Shown here: piece after piece, positions 16,397 through 25,129 of the stretch
Layout of the letters: each line of letters opens with the position of its first letter
Position numbering within the stretch: the first letter of the stretch is position 1
Source: Pseudomonadales bacterium
GTDB taxonomy: Bacteria; Pseudomonadota; Gammaproteobacteria; Pseudomonadales; Azotimanducaceae
Assembly: GCA_028281005.1 (NCBI GenBank)
Contig: JANQKS010000102.1
Location: 1 to 64,000, forward strand
Length of the DNA: 64,000 nt
Direction: 5' to 3'
The notes under the pieces: model-generated
What the model was told of the DNA's origin: nothing
Database searches by the model: none
Seen by the model: the letters and a program-made list of their open reading frames with translations, nothing else
Made by a program: the position numbers and the translations under genes

Positions 16397-18686
16397 AGTC
16401 TAAACCCAGTGCTTCCAGCACCGGTGTCGCCACCGGCCTGATTTGCTTTTCCACATAGTGTTCGCGATCAAGCGGATGCTGTGCTTCGTCACTTAATTCC
16501 GGGCCCGCACTGGTGATGACATACGCCACAATCCGTGGCGCCGGGGATGCGGACTTTTTAACCGCCTGTACGTGGGGCGGCACATTGCTGGTGTAAGTGT
16601 CCACACCTTTACGCAGGCCTTTACGGTAGATGAGCAGGTCGTCGAGCGCACCTTCCCGCAGGGCAGCAACCGTCTCCCGCAAATAGTCCGCTACTTCGTC
16701 ACCGGCAAACAAGCGACTGAACAGGTTACGCTGCACTTGTTTGGCCAATTCCGTCCAATCCCGCCGCACCACCTCCATACCGACAAACTCGACTTCATCG
16801 CTACCGTAGCGTTGACCGGCATAACGTTTGCGCGCGCCTTGGGAGCCACCGCGCACCGACGCCAGAAACAGCTGGGTATATAGTTTTTCGAATTCTAGCT
16901 CGAGCCGGCTAGGCACCCCCACGGTGTCACGAATATGGTTTGTCAGCGCTGTGTTAAATTCGGCTACCAGCTGTTCTGCTTGCTCAAGCGCAGCGCGGGC
17001 ATCCGCGATACCCGAGGCCACAAACACGCTGTCGGTGTCGCCGTACAACACGGTAAAACCGCGGCTTTCAAACCACTGTCGGCTCCAATTCAGCAAATAG
17101 CGGCCTTCTCCGGTGATGGCGTTAGCGATGGCCGGATTGTAAAAACGACAGGCCGAAGTACCCAACACGCCGTAAAACGAATTCATGAGAATTTTGATGG
17201 CCTGCGAGGCCACTTCGTCACCTTCGGCCTTGGCTTTAGCGCGCTGCGGAAATAGATCATCCAACATCCGCGGCAGGATACTTTCACCCCGGGCAAACGC
17301 GGTCCCCTCGTGGGTGCGGATAGCATCTGCAGCCTGCTGACCACGGACATACCCGAGCGGGTCGATGTTGAACGTGCGCATGATGCTCGGGTACAAGCTT
17401 TTGAAGTCACATACCCAGACGTTTTGATGTATCCCAATCTTCGGCTCAAACACTGCGCCGCCGGCTTGCATATCGCCGCGGCGACCCGACGCTTGTACGC
17501 TGGGTGCAACCAACTGTTGCCGGCGCAACGCGCTTAGATACAAAAAATCAAACGACGCGATACTGGCCGCGACGCGGTCCGGCTGCATACCCGTTAATGC
17601 AGAGCGGGCAAAGGCCAGCTTGACAAGATTCAGGCGTTCAACAATCTGAAGCGCTAAGCGCGCATCGGTGCGGGCATACAAGGTAAAGGCGGGCAAGTCA
17701 TGTGCATAGGTGTGCAGGATTTCCGCCACTTTGTCACGACCTTCCCCGCCGAGGGTTTTGCCTTCCCCTAATACGGTGGCCGCCACAGCGTCCAACGAAT
17801 AATCATCCATTTTCACAAACGCGCCGCGCAGCAGATCCATGCCATCTAACACCAAGCGTCCCGGGATGTTGGCACTGCCGCTGCCAAAATACCCTTCAGC
17901 CGCACGGATGCGCATGGCGCCGCGCTCCCGACCGAGCTGCAAGTCAAAGCGCCGCTTCTCCGCGATGCGGCCAAGCACCGAGAGATCAAAGTCAATCACG
18001 TTCCAGCCGGTGATGACGTCCGGATCCACTTGCCTGACCAGATCGACAAACCATGCCAAGGCTTCGCGCTCCCCGGCAACGCCGTATGCCTGGGCCGGCA
18101 TCTCTCTGCGCCGCGGGTCCACCACCGCCACGGCATCCACCTCCGCCTGGTCTGCGGTAGCGGGAACATAGACAGCAATCGCCAGCAGCTCATCAGCACG
18201 ACCGTTGGTTTCTATATCAAACGACAACACCTTGGGTTGAACCGTCGCGGTGGCAGGTGCCAAGCGAGGATTCTCAAACGCCAGATCGGTACCGCGCCCG
18301 GGCTGCGCTTGCCCGTAAATACGCAACCCGCCACGGATACCTCGGTCGATGAGATAACGCGTGGCAAAACGCACGTCGGCCTCATAGGTGCCCACACCTT
18401 GTGCATGCAGTGCATCCCGCACCCCCGGAGCCTCAGACGGAATGCCAACTTCAACCTCAACCACCGGTGCGCCAGTAAATGTGGCCAGGGGGCAAGGGCG
18501 CACCTTGGCTTGGGCCACCGCGTTGGCATCCTCCGCCGCTACGTAAAAGTGGGGGCGCTGGCGGTTATCGCGCACGACAAAGGTACGACCATCCAGCAAA
18601 CGACCAAACAGATATACCACCGGTACGCGTTGATGGATGCGGTACGTAGACTGCAGGATAAAGCCATCATAGTACGCTACGTTCAT
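16353..18686 (-). CDS. polB: DNA polymerase II (family B)
   Basis: A 777-residue family-B DNA polymerase, close to E. coli Pol II (783). The 3'-5' exonuclease motifs are LSFDIETNG (Exo I), GWNVIDFDLSVL (Exo II) and YARTDARLAL (Exo III). The polymerase motifs are DFKSLYPSIMRTFNIDP (A), KILMNSFYGVLG (B) and YGDTDSVFV (C), so both activities look intact. In E. coli this enzyme restarts replication and bypasses lesions under SOS control. Here I found only a half-match to a LexA site at the start codon, so SOS control is not supported. The gene is divergent from slyX, with a GGTCAG/CTGACC dyad in the 114-base gap, and convergent with an overlap to the hydroxylase gene. Confidence 0.97.
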   Translation of the reverse strand: MNVAYYDGFILQSTYRIHQRVPVVYLFGRLLDGRTFVVRDNRQRPHFYVAAEDANAVAQAKVRPCPLATFTGAPVVEVEVGIPSEAPGVRDALHAQGVGTYEADVRFATRYLIDRGIRGGLRIYGQAQPGRGTDLAFENPRLAPATATVQPKVLSFDIETNGRADELLAIAVYVPATADQAEVDAVAVVDPRRREMPAQAYGVAGEREALAWFVDLVRQVDPDVITGWNVIDFDLSVLGRIAEKRRFDLQLGRERGAMRIRAAEGYFGSGSANIPGRLVLDGMDLLRGAFVKMDDYSLDAVAATVLGEGKTLGGEGRDKVAEILHTYAHDLPAFTLYARTDARLALQIVERLNLVKLAFARSALTGMQPDRVAASIASFDFLYLSALRRQQLVAPSVQASGRRGDMQAGGAVFEPKIGIHQNVWVCDFKSLYPSIMRTFNIDPLGYVRGQQAADAIRTHEGTAFARGESILPRMLDDLFPQRAKAKAEGDEVASQAIKILMNSFYGVLGTSACRFYNPAIANAITGEGRYLLNWSRQWFESRGFTVLYGDTDSVFVASGIADARAALEQAEQLVAEFNTALTNHIRDTVGVPSRLELEFEKLYTQLFLASVRGGSQGARKRYAGQRYGSDEVEFVGMEVVRRDWTELAKQVQRNLFSRLFAGDEVADYLRETVAALREGALDDLLIYRKGLRKGVDTYTSNVPPHVQAVKKSASPAPRIVAYVITSAGPELSDEAQHPLDREHYVEKQIRPVATPVLEALGLDFNRVIGDDRQIALF

Positions 18687-18740
18687 GTACAGAGCTTAGC
18701 CGCTTACCTCCTGCGGGTCAGCTTTTGCGAGTGCGCTACT

Positions 18741-18762
18741 GGTCAGCACTGTTGCACTGACC
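18741..18762. promoter_or_regulatory. dyad in the polB-slyX divergent gap
   Basis: GGTCAG (18741-18746) and CTGACC (18757-18762) are exact reverse complements around a 10-base centre. The position between two divergent starts suits an operator, but a chance dyad or a leader hairpin of slyX is equally possible. Confidence 0.3.
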
Positions 18763-18800
18763 TATGCTGCCGCTCTTGCGAACGCCAGAGCCAGCCCACG

Positions 18801-19040
18801 ATGAGCGCAGAATCTTTAGCAGGACCTTTAGCAGAATCTTTAATCGAGCGAATCACCGCCTTGGAATCCAGACTCGAATTCCAAGACCAAACCATCAGCC
18901 AGCTAAACGATGCGCTGGTGGTCCAACAACAAAAATGTTTTGAGTTGGAAAAGAGCCTCAAACTGCTGGTCGATCAGATGAACGAGCGGCTACCGCCTTC
19001 AGCAGACCCAAGCAAAGAGCCACCACCACCCCACTACTAA
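18801..19040 (+). CDS. slyX: SlyX family protein
   Basis: A 79-residue coiled-coil protein. Residues 10-60 (ESLIERITALESRLEFQDQ, TISQLNDALVVQQQ, CFELEKSLKLLVDQM) carry clear heptads, and the C-terminal tail ends in PPPPHY, typical of SlyX. The function of SlyX is unknown; in enterobacteria it neighbours slyD, which is not present here. The ATG at 18801 is chosen because the protein then begins exactly with the family's conserved part. The frame stays open upstream for about 770 bases, antisense to polB, which is fortuitous. The MFS gene follows after 14 bases. Confidence 0.9.
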   Translation: MSAESLAGPLAESLIERITALESRLEFQDQTISQLNDALVVQQQKCFELEKSLKLLVDQMNERLPPSADPSKEPPPPHY

Positions 19041-19054
19041 ACCCCGAATCCCCC

Positions 19055-20305
19055 GTGGCGAACCTCCTCCAACACCTACTGCAGCGATACCCTGCATTAA
19101 CATTTGCACCTTACCGGCGCTACTGGCTGGCGTCGTTTGCATCGGTTGGGGCGGCCCAACTGATCACCTTGGGACAGGGCTGGTTGGTCTTCGAACTCAC
19201 CGGCTCTGCGTTGCAACTGGGTGTGCTCGGCGCAGCCGCCTCCCTGCCTAACATTATGATGACACTGTTTGGCGGCGTGATTGCAGACCGTTTCGACAAG
19301 CGCCAGATTCTGCGCCTGACTTCAGGCATCATCGCTGTGCTGCTGTTGATACTGACGTTGTTGGATTTTTCAGATCTGGTACAGGTATGGCATGTCATCA
19401 CCATCGCTGCACTGTTTTCACTGATCACCGGTTTGGACTGGCCGGCGAGAGCGGCCATCTATCCGCTGCTGGTGGAGCGTTACGCCTTTATGAGCGCCGT
19501 GGCGCTCAATTCGTTTATCTGGCAAGCCACACGTATGGCCATTCCCGCGCTAGGCGGTGTGCTCATGTACATTGCCGACACCTGGTTGATCTTTGCGTTG
19601 GCCAGTCTGGGTTTTCTCATCATGTTTGTGGTGATTTCAGGCTTGCACGTACAAGTACCTGAAGCCACACATCACTCGCCATTACAGCAGCTGCGGCAAG
19701 GTTTGAGCTTTATCGTCCACAACGATATTTTTAAGTGGCTGCTGGGTTTAACCTTTATCAGCATGTTCCTATCCCAGTCCTACGTGCAGATTTTGCCGGT
19801 ATTCGTGGGCAACATGGGGCTCGCCGAACAGGCTTATGGTTACCTCTTGTCCGCCGGCGGCATCGGTTCCATTCTCGGCACGCTCATGGTGGGCGGCATC
19901 AGCGGCCACAAGCCGATTGGTCACTACATGTTTGCCGGTACGGCCCTGTCTGTGGTGGCGTTGATGGGGTTTGTATGGGCAGCTTCCGCCGGATTGTTTG
20001 CCGCCGCACTGTTTGCGGTTTTTCTCGCTTCCGTGTGCAGCTCTGTTTACATGATCATCTCCATGACGATCCTGCAGGCACGTGTGCCGGATGAGTTGCG
20101 CGGTCGGGTTATGGGTATCTATACCATAGGCTACAGCTTGATCCCGCTGGGTGGCCTGTTCTTGGGTTCCGTCGCGGAGCAAATTGGTGCGGAACGTGCC
20201 GTCTTGTATGCCAGTAGTGTTTACCTACTGATCGCGTTAGCGGTGTGGGCTGGAAAGAGTTCTCTGCGTGTATTGACACCTGGCCAGGCGTCCACCAGTC
20301 AGTAA
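19055..20305 (+). CDS. MFS transporter (DHA3/ENTS-like exporter)
   Basis: A 416-residue major-facilitator protein with twelve predicted helices. The segment GGVIADRFDKRQILRLT after helix 2 is the conserved A-motif of MFS proteins, and LDWPARAAIYPLLV together with the overall pattern points to the DHA3 family of drug or siderophore exporters such as EntS. The substrate is unknown. It starts at GTG 19055, 14 bases after slyX, and is likely on the same transcript. No regulator or biosynthetic gene nearby suggests a cargo. Confidence 0.88.
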   Translation: MANLLQHLLQRYPALTFAPYRRYWLASFASVGAAQLITLGQGWLVFELTGSALQLGVLGAAASLPNIMMTLFGGVIADRFDKRQILRLTSGIIAVLLLILTLLDFSDLVQVWHVITIAALFSLITGLDWPARAAIYPLLVERYAFMSAVALNSFIWQATRMAIPALGGVLMYIADTWLIFALASLGFLIMFVVISGLHVQVPEATHHSPLQQLRQGLSFIVHNDIFKWLLGLTFISMFLSQSYVQILPVFVGNMGLAEQAYGYLLSAGGIGSILGTLMVGGISGHKPIGHYMFAGTALSVVALMGFVWAASAGLFAAALFAVFLASVCSSVYMIISMTILQARVPDELRGRVMGIYTIGYSLIPLGGLFLGSVAEQIGAERAVLYASSVYLLIALAVWAGKSSLRVLTPGQASTSQ

Positions 20306-20365
20306 CGGGCTAGTCGACGGCTCATCAGCAACATTGATTCTCAAGCAGTTCACGTGTCCGAGCCC

Positions 20366-20668
20366 TTAGCCAGTGGCTGCAGCGCCCACCAAACTCTGAC
20401 GCCGTCTGACTTCCCCTAGGAGTTGCGCTTTGGCCGCTTCACCAATGTCATCCCAGTGCTCGTCTTGCAGCGCACCTTGCAATGAATACAGGTAGTAACA
20501 GACTGGCCAAGTTTTGTGAGGAAAACTCGAAGTGAGATGCAGGTAAGCGCCTACCGCCGAGGCTTGTTGCAAATCAGCCTTGGTGCGGATACCAATCAGG
20601 TGCAAGTTTTTGGCAATTGTCGGGCCAATATTGCGCAACGAGCCAACTGGTTCGGAGGCTTGTGGCAT
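20366..20668 (-). CDS. TfoX/Sxy C-terminal-domain protein
   Basis: A 100-residue protein made only of the C-terminal domain found in the competence regulator TfoX/Sxy. The helix-hairpin-helix-like SLRNIGPTIAKNLHLIGIRTKADLQQ and the later WPVCYYLYSLQGALQDEHWDDI are characteristic. Stand-alone copies are common in proteobacteria and their role is unknown. The N-terminal domain of full TfoX is absent. ATG at 20668 follows GGAGACG. The window also encodes DprA, another natural-transformation protein, but 25 kb away. Confidence 0.85.
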   Translation of the reverse strand: MPQASEPVGSLRNIGPTIAKNLHLIGIRTKADLQQASAVGAYLHLTSSFPHKTWPVCYYLYSLQGALQDEHWDDIGEAAKAQLLGEVRRRQSLVGAAATG

Positions 20669-20833
20669 GATCGTCTCCTCGTTTTAAAAAAATCGGTGCA
20701 AGGGCCAACAGAGCACAGTCTCAACCCGGATTTTCACCGCCGCTCGGCGGCGAGGTCAATTTGTTGGCGCAGTATTGCTGACAGCGTCCTGTCAGTAGGT
20801 TAGCGCGTCAGGCTACAATGTGGGGGATTCCGC

Positions 20834-21148
20834 TTGCCCGATTACACCATTCGACACGGACATACTGATGACTTGCAGGTAATCCGCACCATCGAGCGAC
20901 ATGCGGGGCAACGTTTGGGGCAGGCTCTGATCAATGCGGTGTCTGAATGGGCCAGACAGCAGGGTATATCCGCGCTGACTCTAACCACCTTCGGCGAAGT
21001 GCCTTGGAACGCACCTTACTACAAAACCCTGGGTTTCAAAGCCATACCCGTAACAAACGAAACAGCCGGTTTGCGCCGCATCCGTGAGGAGGAACGCAAG
21101 CATGGCTTGGACACGTGGCCGCGGCTATACATGAGAAAAGATCTGTAG
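20834..21148 (+). CDS. shortened GNAT acetyltransferase with internal deletion
   Basis: A 104-residue remnant or minimal form of a GNAT N-acetyltransferase. Residues 1-24 match the first strand and helix (TIRHGHTDDLQVIRTIERHAG). Residue 25 onward jumps directly into the acetyl-CoA-binding helix (QRLGQALINAVSEWARQQG) and the C-terminal LTTFGEVPWNAPYYKTLGF, which is well conserved. Roughly 60 residues carrying the central strands and the substrate site are missing although the frame stays open. That looks like a precise in-frame deletion, making activity unlikely. The start is TTG at 20834 with no good ribosome-binding site. It could be a decaying gene. Confidence 0.6.
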   Translation: MPDYTIRHGHTDDLQVIRTIERHAGQRLGQALINAVSEWARQQGISALTLTTFGEVPWNAPYYKTLGFKAIPVTNETAGLRRIREEERKHGLDTWPRLYMRKDL

Positions 21149-21178
21149 ATCATCAACATCACTGCCGATGCTTTGAGA

Positions 21179-21868
21179 TTAGCCGTTGGCAGCCCTGCGC
21201 GTACGCTCTAAATCGAGCTGTTGATGCAGCACCTGCAGTGAACGGTTTTGCAACTCACGCTCTCGCTCAAGCTCCAGCACCTTGTTCTGTTCATGCGCCA
21301 AATCCGCCTTGGCTGCCTCTAAGGCCTTTTCGGTCTGCTGTAATTGTGCGCGCAACTGTGCCACTTCAGCGTCATTGCTTGCACTGGCCTGACCGGCAGC
21401 ATCGTTTAACACCGCTTCCGCGGTCGCAGAAGCTAGCTCAGCCTTTAAGCGGGTGATTTCTTGGGACAATTCTGCAATCAAACCATTGGCGTCGTCACCG
21501 CCGCCATCGGTCCCCAAGTCATACTCGTCCAAGCTGGTACCTTGGCGCGCCTCCGCGCTTTGCTGCCAGCGTTTAGCTTCACGTTCCTGGTCGCGCAGTT
21601 TGATTTCCAGCTCGCGCATGTTCTGCACTTGTTCGCTGAGTTCTTCTTTCTTCTCGGCGAGCATCTCCTTGAGTTTGGTGATCTGCTCATCCCGGCCGCG
21701 CAGCAAAGATTCCAACTGGGGTAACTTGGCCTTGGCGTCGTTGGCAGCACGTTGAGCATGCTCCTCGGTGCGTTGCGCCTGCATATTGCGAAACAGCCAA
21801 CCTGCCACGGCGCCTACCACACCGGCGAGCAGGATATAGATGAAGATCTTACCGATCAGGAAAATCAT
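21179..21868 (-). CDS. membrane-anchored coiled-coil protein, 229 aa
   Basis: One N-terminal transmembrane helix (residues 3-26, GKIFIYILLAGVVGAVAGWLF) is followed by long coiled coil with clear heptads (about 30-105 and 165-225: LLRGRDEQITKLKEMLAEKK, LRAQLQQTEKALEAAKADLA). Between them is a short acidic, glycine-rich hinge (DEYDLGTDGGGDD). No known family is recognised. Its ATG overlaps the TGA of the upstream OmpA-like gene by four bases, so the two are translationally coupled and probably interact at the inner membrane. A structural or tethering role is plausible but unproven. Confidence 0.75.
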   Translation of the reverse strand: MIFLIGKIFIYILLAGVVGAVAGWLFRNMQAQRTEEHAQRAANDAKAKLPQLESLLRGRDEQITKLKEMLAEKKEELSEQVQNMRELEIKLRDQEREAKRWQQSAEARQGTSLDEYDLGTDGGGDDANGLIAELSQEITRLKAELASATAEAVLNDAAGQASASNDAEVAQLRAQLQQTEKALEAAKADLAHEQNKVLELERERELQNRSLQVLHQQLDLERTRRAANG

Positions 21869-22533
21869 GCCGTTCCTCCAAGAACGCGAAATTCAATACG
21901 CCGATTCAGCTTGCGGCCCGCTTCGGTGCTATTCGCCGCAATAGGCTGGGTTTCCCCATAACCGCTGGCGCGCAGACGTTTGGGGTCCACCCCGTGGCGC
22001 ACTAAATGTTTCGCCACCACCTCAGCACGACGCTGACTTAACAGTTGGTTTACTTCCGCGTCACCGCGGTCATCCGTGTGTCCCGCCACTTCCACCAAGG
22101 TGTCACAGGTACGCACAATCATCGCCAGCATGCTGATGGTCTGAAAACTCTGCTCGGACACATCCGCCTTACCGGTCTTAAACTGAATACTCTCTTTGGC
22201 CAAGTAGTCGTTCAGCTGTTGCTGACAAGTACCCGATTCGCCAATGACTTGAATAGTGTTTTCAACCGACGTCACACCAGGCACAGACCAAGCGCGTTGC
22301 TCCGCGGCACGCTTTGCCGGTACATCCGGAGCCGCGCCTCCGATAAGCACGGCTTGACCATTAACTTCCACACTCGACCAATACAGGTCGTCATTGTCCA
22401 CCGAGGCGGTCACCTCTGTGGCGATGGCGTCTTCTATCGCTGATACTTCGGAAAACACACAGATGAAAAACAGACAAACCAACGCGGTCCCGGCGCCAGT
22501 CAGAATTTCAAACTGCGAAAAGCGAAAATCCAT
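21865..22533 (-). CDS. OmpA-family peptidoglycan-binding protein with membrane anchor
   Basis: About 222 residues from the ATG at 22533; upstream GTG and TTG starts (22563, 22587) would add 10-18 residues. An N-terminal hydrophobic helix (ILTGAGTALVCLFFICVF) looks like an uncleaved anchor. It is followed by a small domain with a BON-like pattern (EVNGQAVLIGGAAPD, VPGVTSVENTIQVIG), then a C-terminal OmpA domain: FKTGKADVSEQSFQTI, VAGHTDDRGDAEVNQLLSQR, LRASGYGETQPIA, NRRIEFRVL. The Asp and Arg expected to bind diaminopimelate are within these motifs. It is coupled by ATGA to the coiled-coil gene. The pair resembles wall-linking inner-membrane modules, but no flagellar or secretion gene is nearby. 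Confidence 0.82.
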   Translation of the reverse strand: MDFRFSQFEILTGAGTALVCLFFICVFSEVSAIEDAIATEVTASVDNDDLYWSSVEVNGQAVLIGGAAPDVPAKRAAEQRAWSVPGVTSVENTIQVIGESGTCQQQLNDYLAKESIQFKTGKADVSEQSFQTISMLAMIVRTCDTLVEVAGHTDDRGDAEVNQLLSQRRAEVVAKHLVRHGVDPKRLRASGYGETQPIAANSTEAGRKLNRRIEFRVLGGTA

Positions 22534-22739
22534 TTCAAAATCGTCAAGTTCTCTAACTGGCACATTTTCGCCATTGCCGCGCAACAATGGTGGGACCTAA
22601 GTCTCAGTTGACTTAACCACTGCCGCACAGCAGGGTAATCCGCTGGTGAGCAAGGGGATATCGGGCTGCTCGAATGGAGAGGTTCAATCGAGAAAAAATC
22701 GGTACACTCACCGGCAAACTTATCAAGGAGGGGATATCC

Positions 22740-25010
22740 ATGAAGTTTAGCGTTCGCTCTTGGGCGTTGGTTGCCCTGTTGGCATCATTCACACTGCTCG
22801 GTAGCGCTTGCTCAGAGCAAGCCAGCGACACCGCTGACGCACCGGCAGCTACCGAAGCCACTGCAGCCGCGGCCAGCCAACCCCCCAGCAGCCGTGCAGA
22901 GGAGATTCAACGCAGTACTGCTGACATCAACGAGGCGCGTATCGTCAAAGCAGAGCCGGCCAACTGGCTCAGCACCGGCCGGACCTACGACGAACAGCGC
23001 CACAGCCCACTGGATCAAATCAACAAAGAAACCGTGCAAGACCTCGGCCTGGCATGGTATTGGGATACCGGCACACGCCGCGGTTTAGAGGCCACCCCCA
23101 TTGTGGTGGACGGCGTCATGTTTACCACCGGCGCGTGGAGCGTGGTGTGGGCACACGATGCCAAAACCGGTGAATTGCTGTGGGAATACGACCCTGAAGT
23201 GCCGCGTGCCTGGGGCCGCTACGCATGCTGCGATGTTGTGAATCGCGGTGTAGCCGCGTGGGAAGGCAAGATCTACGTCGGTACCATCGACGGGCGCTTG
23301 ATTGCCCTGGACGCCGGTACCGGCGAACCGGTGTGGGACATCAACACCATTCTTCCCGATCGGCCGTACACCATTACCGGCGCGCCGCGGATCGTCAAAG
23401 ACATGGTCATCATCGGTAACGGTGGTGCTGAGTACGGAGTGCGGGGTTATATCACCGCCTACGATACTGATACCGGTGAAGAAAAGTGGCGTTTTTATAC
23501 CGTGCCCGGTAATCCTGACGATGGTTTTGAAACCGTCGACATGGAGCTCGCAGCCACCACCTGGCGCGGAGGCAAGTGGTGGGAAGTGGGCGGCGGCGGC
23601 ACCGTCTGGGACTCCATGGCTTTCGACCCGGAGCTTAATCTGCTGTACATCGGCACCGGTAACGGCGCACCTTGGAACCGTTACATCCGCAGCCCCGGCG
23701 GTGGCGACAACTTGTTCATCTCTTCGATCGTGGCGATCAATCCGGACACTGGTCTGCGGGTTTGGCACTACCAAACCACCCCCGGCGATACTTGGGACTA
23801 CACTGCTGTTCAACACATGATCCTGGCGGACATCGAAATCCAAGGCGAGGTGCGCAAGGTCATCATGCAAGCGCCAAAAAACGGGTTCTTCTACGTGCTT
23901 GACCGCACCAACGGGGACTTCATCTCGGCCGAAGCCTACGTACCGGTGACCTGGGCAACCCACGTCGACCAAGAAACCGGCCGCCCCGTGGAAAATCCAG
24001 AGGCGCACTACGCCAACGAAATGAAACGTATCAAACCCGGTCCGTTGGGCGGCCACAACTGGCACCCCATGACCTACCATCCGGGCACAGGTCTGGTTTA
24101 CATCCCAGCCCTGGACTTGCGTTTTGACTTCGCGCAAGACAATGCATTCACGCACTCGCCGGAAGATTGGAACCTCGGCGTGGATTTCAAAACCACAGCA
24201 CCGCCGGCCAGCGCGGAAGAGAACATCGACAACCTACAGAATATCAGAGGTTTCTTGGCCGCGTGGGATCCGGTGACACAACAAGAAGTCTGGCGCGTTC
24301 AACACGCCACCGCTTGGAACGGCGGTCTGCTCTCAACTGCGGGCGACCTGGTGTTTCAGGGCCGCGCGGACGGTCAGTTTGCCGCCTACGACGCGGCGAG
24401 CGGTGAGCTGGTGTGGGAAAGCCCAGTCCATGTAGGCATCATCGCCGCACCCGTCACCTACATGGTGGACGGTGAACAATACATCACCGTCATGGCCGGT
24501 TGGGGCGGCGCGTTTGGTGTCGCTTCAGGCGCACCGCGGCATCGCAACAACGTACTCAGCGCCGGCCGCATCCTGACCTATAAGCTCGGCGGCAAGGTTG
24601 AACTGCCCACACCGGAAGTCACCTACTTGGCCGTGCCCACACCGCCGGAAATGGAATACAGCGAAGCGCAACACTTGCGTGGACAAGACCTGTTCCACCA
24701 GTACTGTGCAGTCTGTCATGGGCCGGGTGTCGGTACCTCAGGACCCATCGCCAATCTCATGTACGCCACCGAAGAGACCCACCAACTATGGGACGCCATT
24801 GTGGTGGGCGGCGCTTACACTGAGAAGGGTATGCCGAGCTTCAGCCATGCGCTGGATATGGAAGCATCACAAGCCATCCGCGCCTACGTGGTAGAACGCG
24901 CCAAGGCGGTGATTGAATTCTGTGAATCCCAGTATCGCGAAGACTATCCGGAATTGCTGGACACAGCGTGTGAAGTTCCTCAGGTAGGCGCTATTGGGGG
25001 AGGCCAGTAA
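22740..25010 (+). CDS. PQQ-dependent alcohol dehydrogenase with C-terminal cytochrome c (quinohemoprotein)
   Basis: A 756-residue periplasmic quinohemoprotein. The ATG at 22740 follows AAGGAGGGG at ideal spacing. The signal peptide ends near GSAC, possibly a lipoprotein, with an Ala/Pro-rich linker. The eight-bladed propeller starts at WLSTGRTYDEQRHSPLDQI. The vicinal cysteines of the family are in RYACCDV, and the metal-site segment is YIGTGNGAPWN. The catalytic Asp is Asp353 in TWDYT; the residue two places later is Thr355, not the Asp that marks lanthanide enzymes, so calcium is expected. A c-type heme motif CAVCH follows near the C-terminus. Such enzymes oxidise alcohols and pass electrons to cytochrome c or an oxidase. 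No pqq genes are in the window. Confidence 0.93.
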   Translation: MKFSVRSWALVALLASFTLLGSACSEQASDTADAPAATEATAAAASQPPSSRAEEIQRSTADINEARIVKAEPANWLSTGRTYDEQRHSPLDQINKETVQDLGLAWYWDTGTRRGLEATPIVVDGVMFTTGAWSVVWAHDAKTGELLWEYDPEVPRAWGRYACCDVVNRGVAAWEGKIYVGTIDGRLIALDAGTGEPVWDINTILPDRPYTITGAPRIVKDMVIIGNGGAEYGVRGYITAYDTDTGEEKWRFYTVPGNPDDGFETVDMELAATTWRGGKWWEVGGGGTVWDSMAFDPELNLLYIGTGNGAPWNRYIRSPGGGDNLFISSIVAINPDTGLRVWHYQTTPGDTWDYTAVQHMILADIEIQGEVRKVIMQAPKNGFFYVLDRTNGDFISAEAYVPVTWATHVDQETGRPVENPEAHYANEMKRIKPGPLGGHNWHPMTYHPGTGLVYIPALDLRFDFAQDNAFTHSPEDWNLGVDFKTTAPPASAEENIDNLQNIRGFLAAWDPVTQQEVWRVQHATAWNGGLLSTAGDLVFQGRADGQFAAYDAASGELVWESPVHVGIIAAPVTYMVDGEQYITVMAGWGGAFGVASGAPRHRNNVLSAGRILTYKLGGKVELPTPEVTYLAVPTPPEMEYSEAQHLRGQDLFHQYCAVCHGPGVGTSGPIANLMYATEETHQLWDAIVVGGAYTEKGMPSFSHALDMEASQAIRAYVVERAKAVIEFCESQYREDYPELLDTACEVPQVGAIGGGQ

Positions 25011-25072
25011 CGCGCACGGCCAGCCGTAACACTCGCAAACAGCCTGCGCTGGCGTGAGATAAGATCTAGCGC

Positions 25073-25106
25073 CAAACAAAAGTCCGACGTTATGTCGGGC
25101 TTTTTG
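25073..25106. terminator. bidirectional intrinsic terminator
   Basis: AGTCCGAC (25081-25088) pairs with GTCGGGCT (25094-25101) over 8 pairs with one G-T around a 5-base loop. A T5 run follows on the plus strand, and CAAACAAAA precedes it, giving a T-rich tail on the minus strand. It lies between the convergent PQQ dehydrogenase and endo/exonuclease genes and should stop both. Confidence 0.88.
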
Positions 25107-25129
25107 TTGCTGCGCAGTTTTGCAGCCGG

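Noticed and set aside
18672-18690. Possible LexA (SOS) box at the polB start
   Set aside because: Only a CTGT half-site with two mismatches in the other half; too weak to claim SOS control.
18030-18800. Long open frame continuing upstream of slyX
   Set aside because: It is antisense to polB, its translation lacks protein-like character, and SlyX family similarity begins exactly at the ATG at 18801.
22598-22606. Possible third copy of the conserved-loop element
   Set aside because: Only nine bases (TAAGTCTCA) of the core match, there is no stem, and it lies in a promoter region rather than after a stop.
23085-24155. 356-codon open frame on the minus strand inside the PQQ dehydrogenase gene
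   Set aside because: It lies wholly antisense to a strongly conserved gene and its translation has no recognisable domain; a GC-rich shadow frame.
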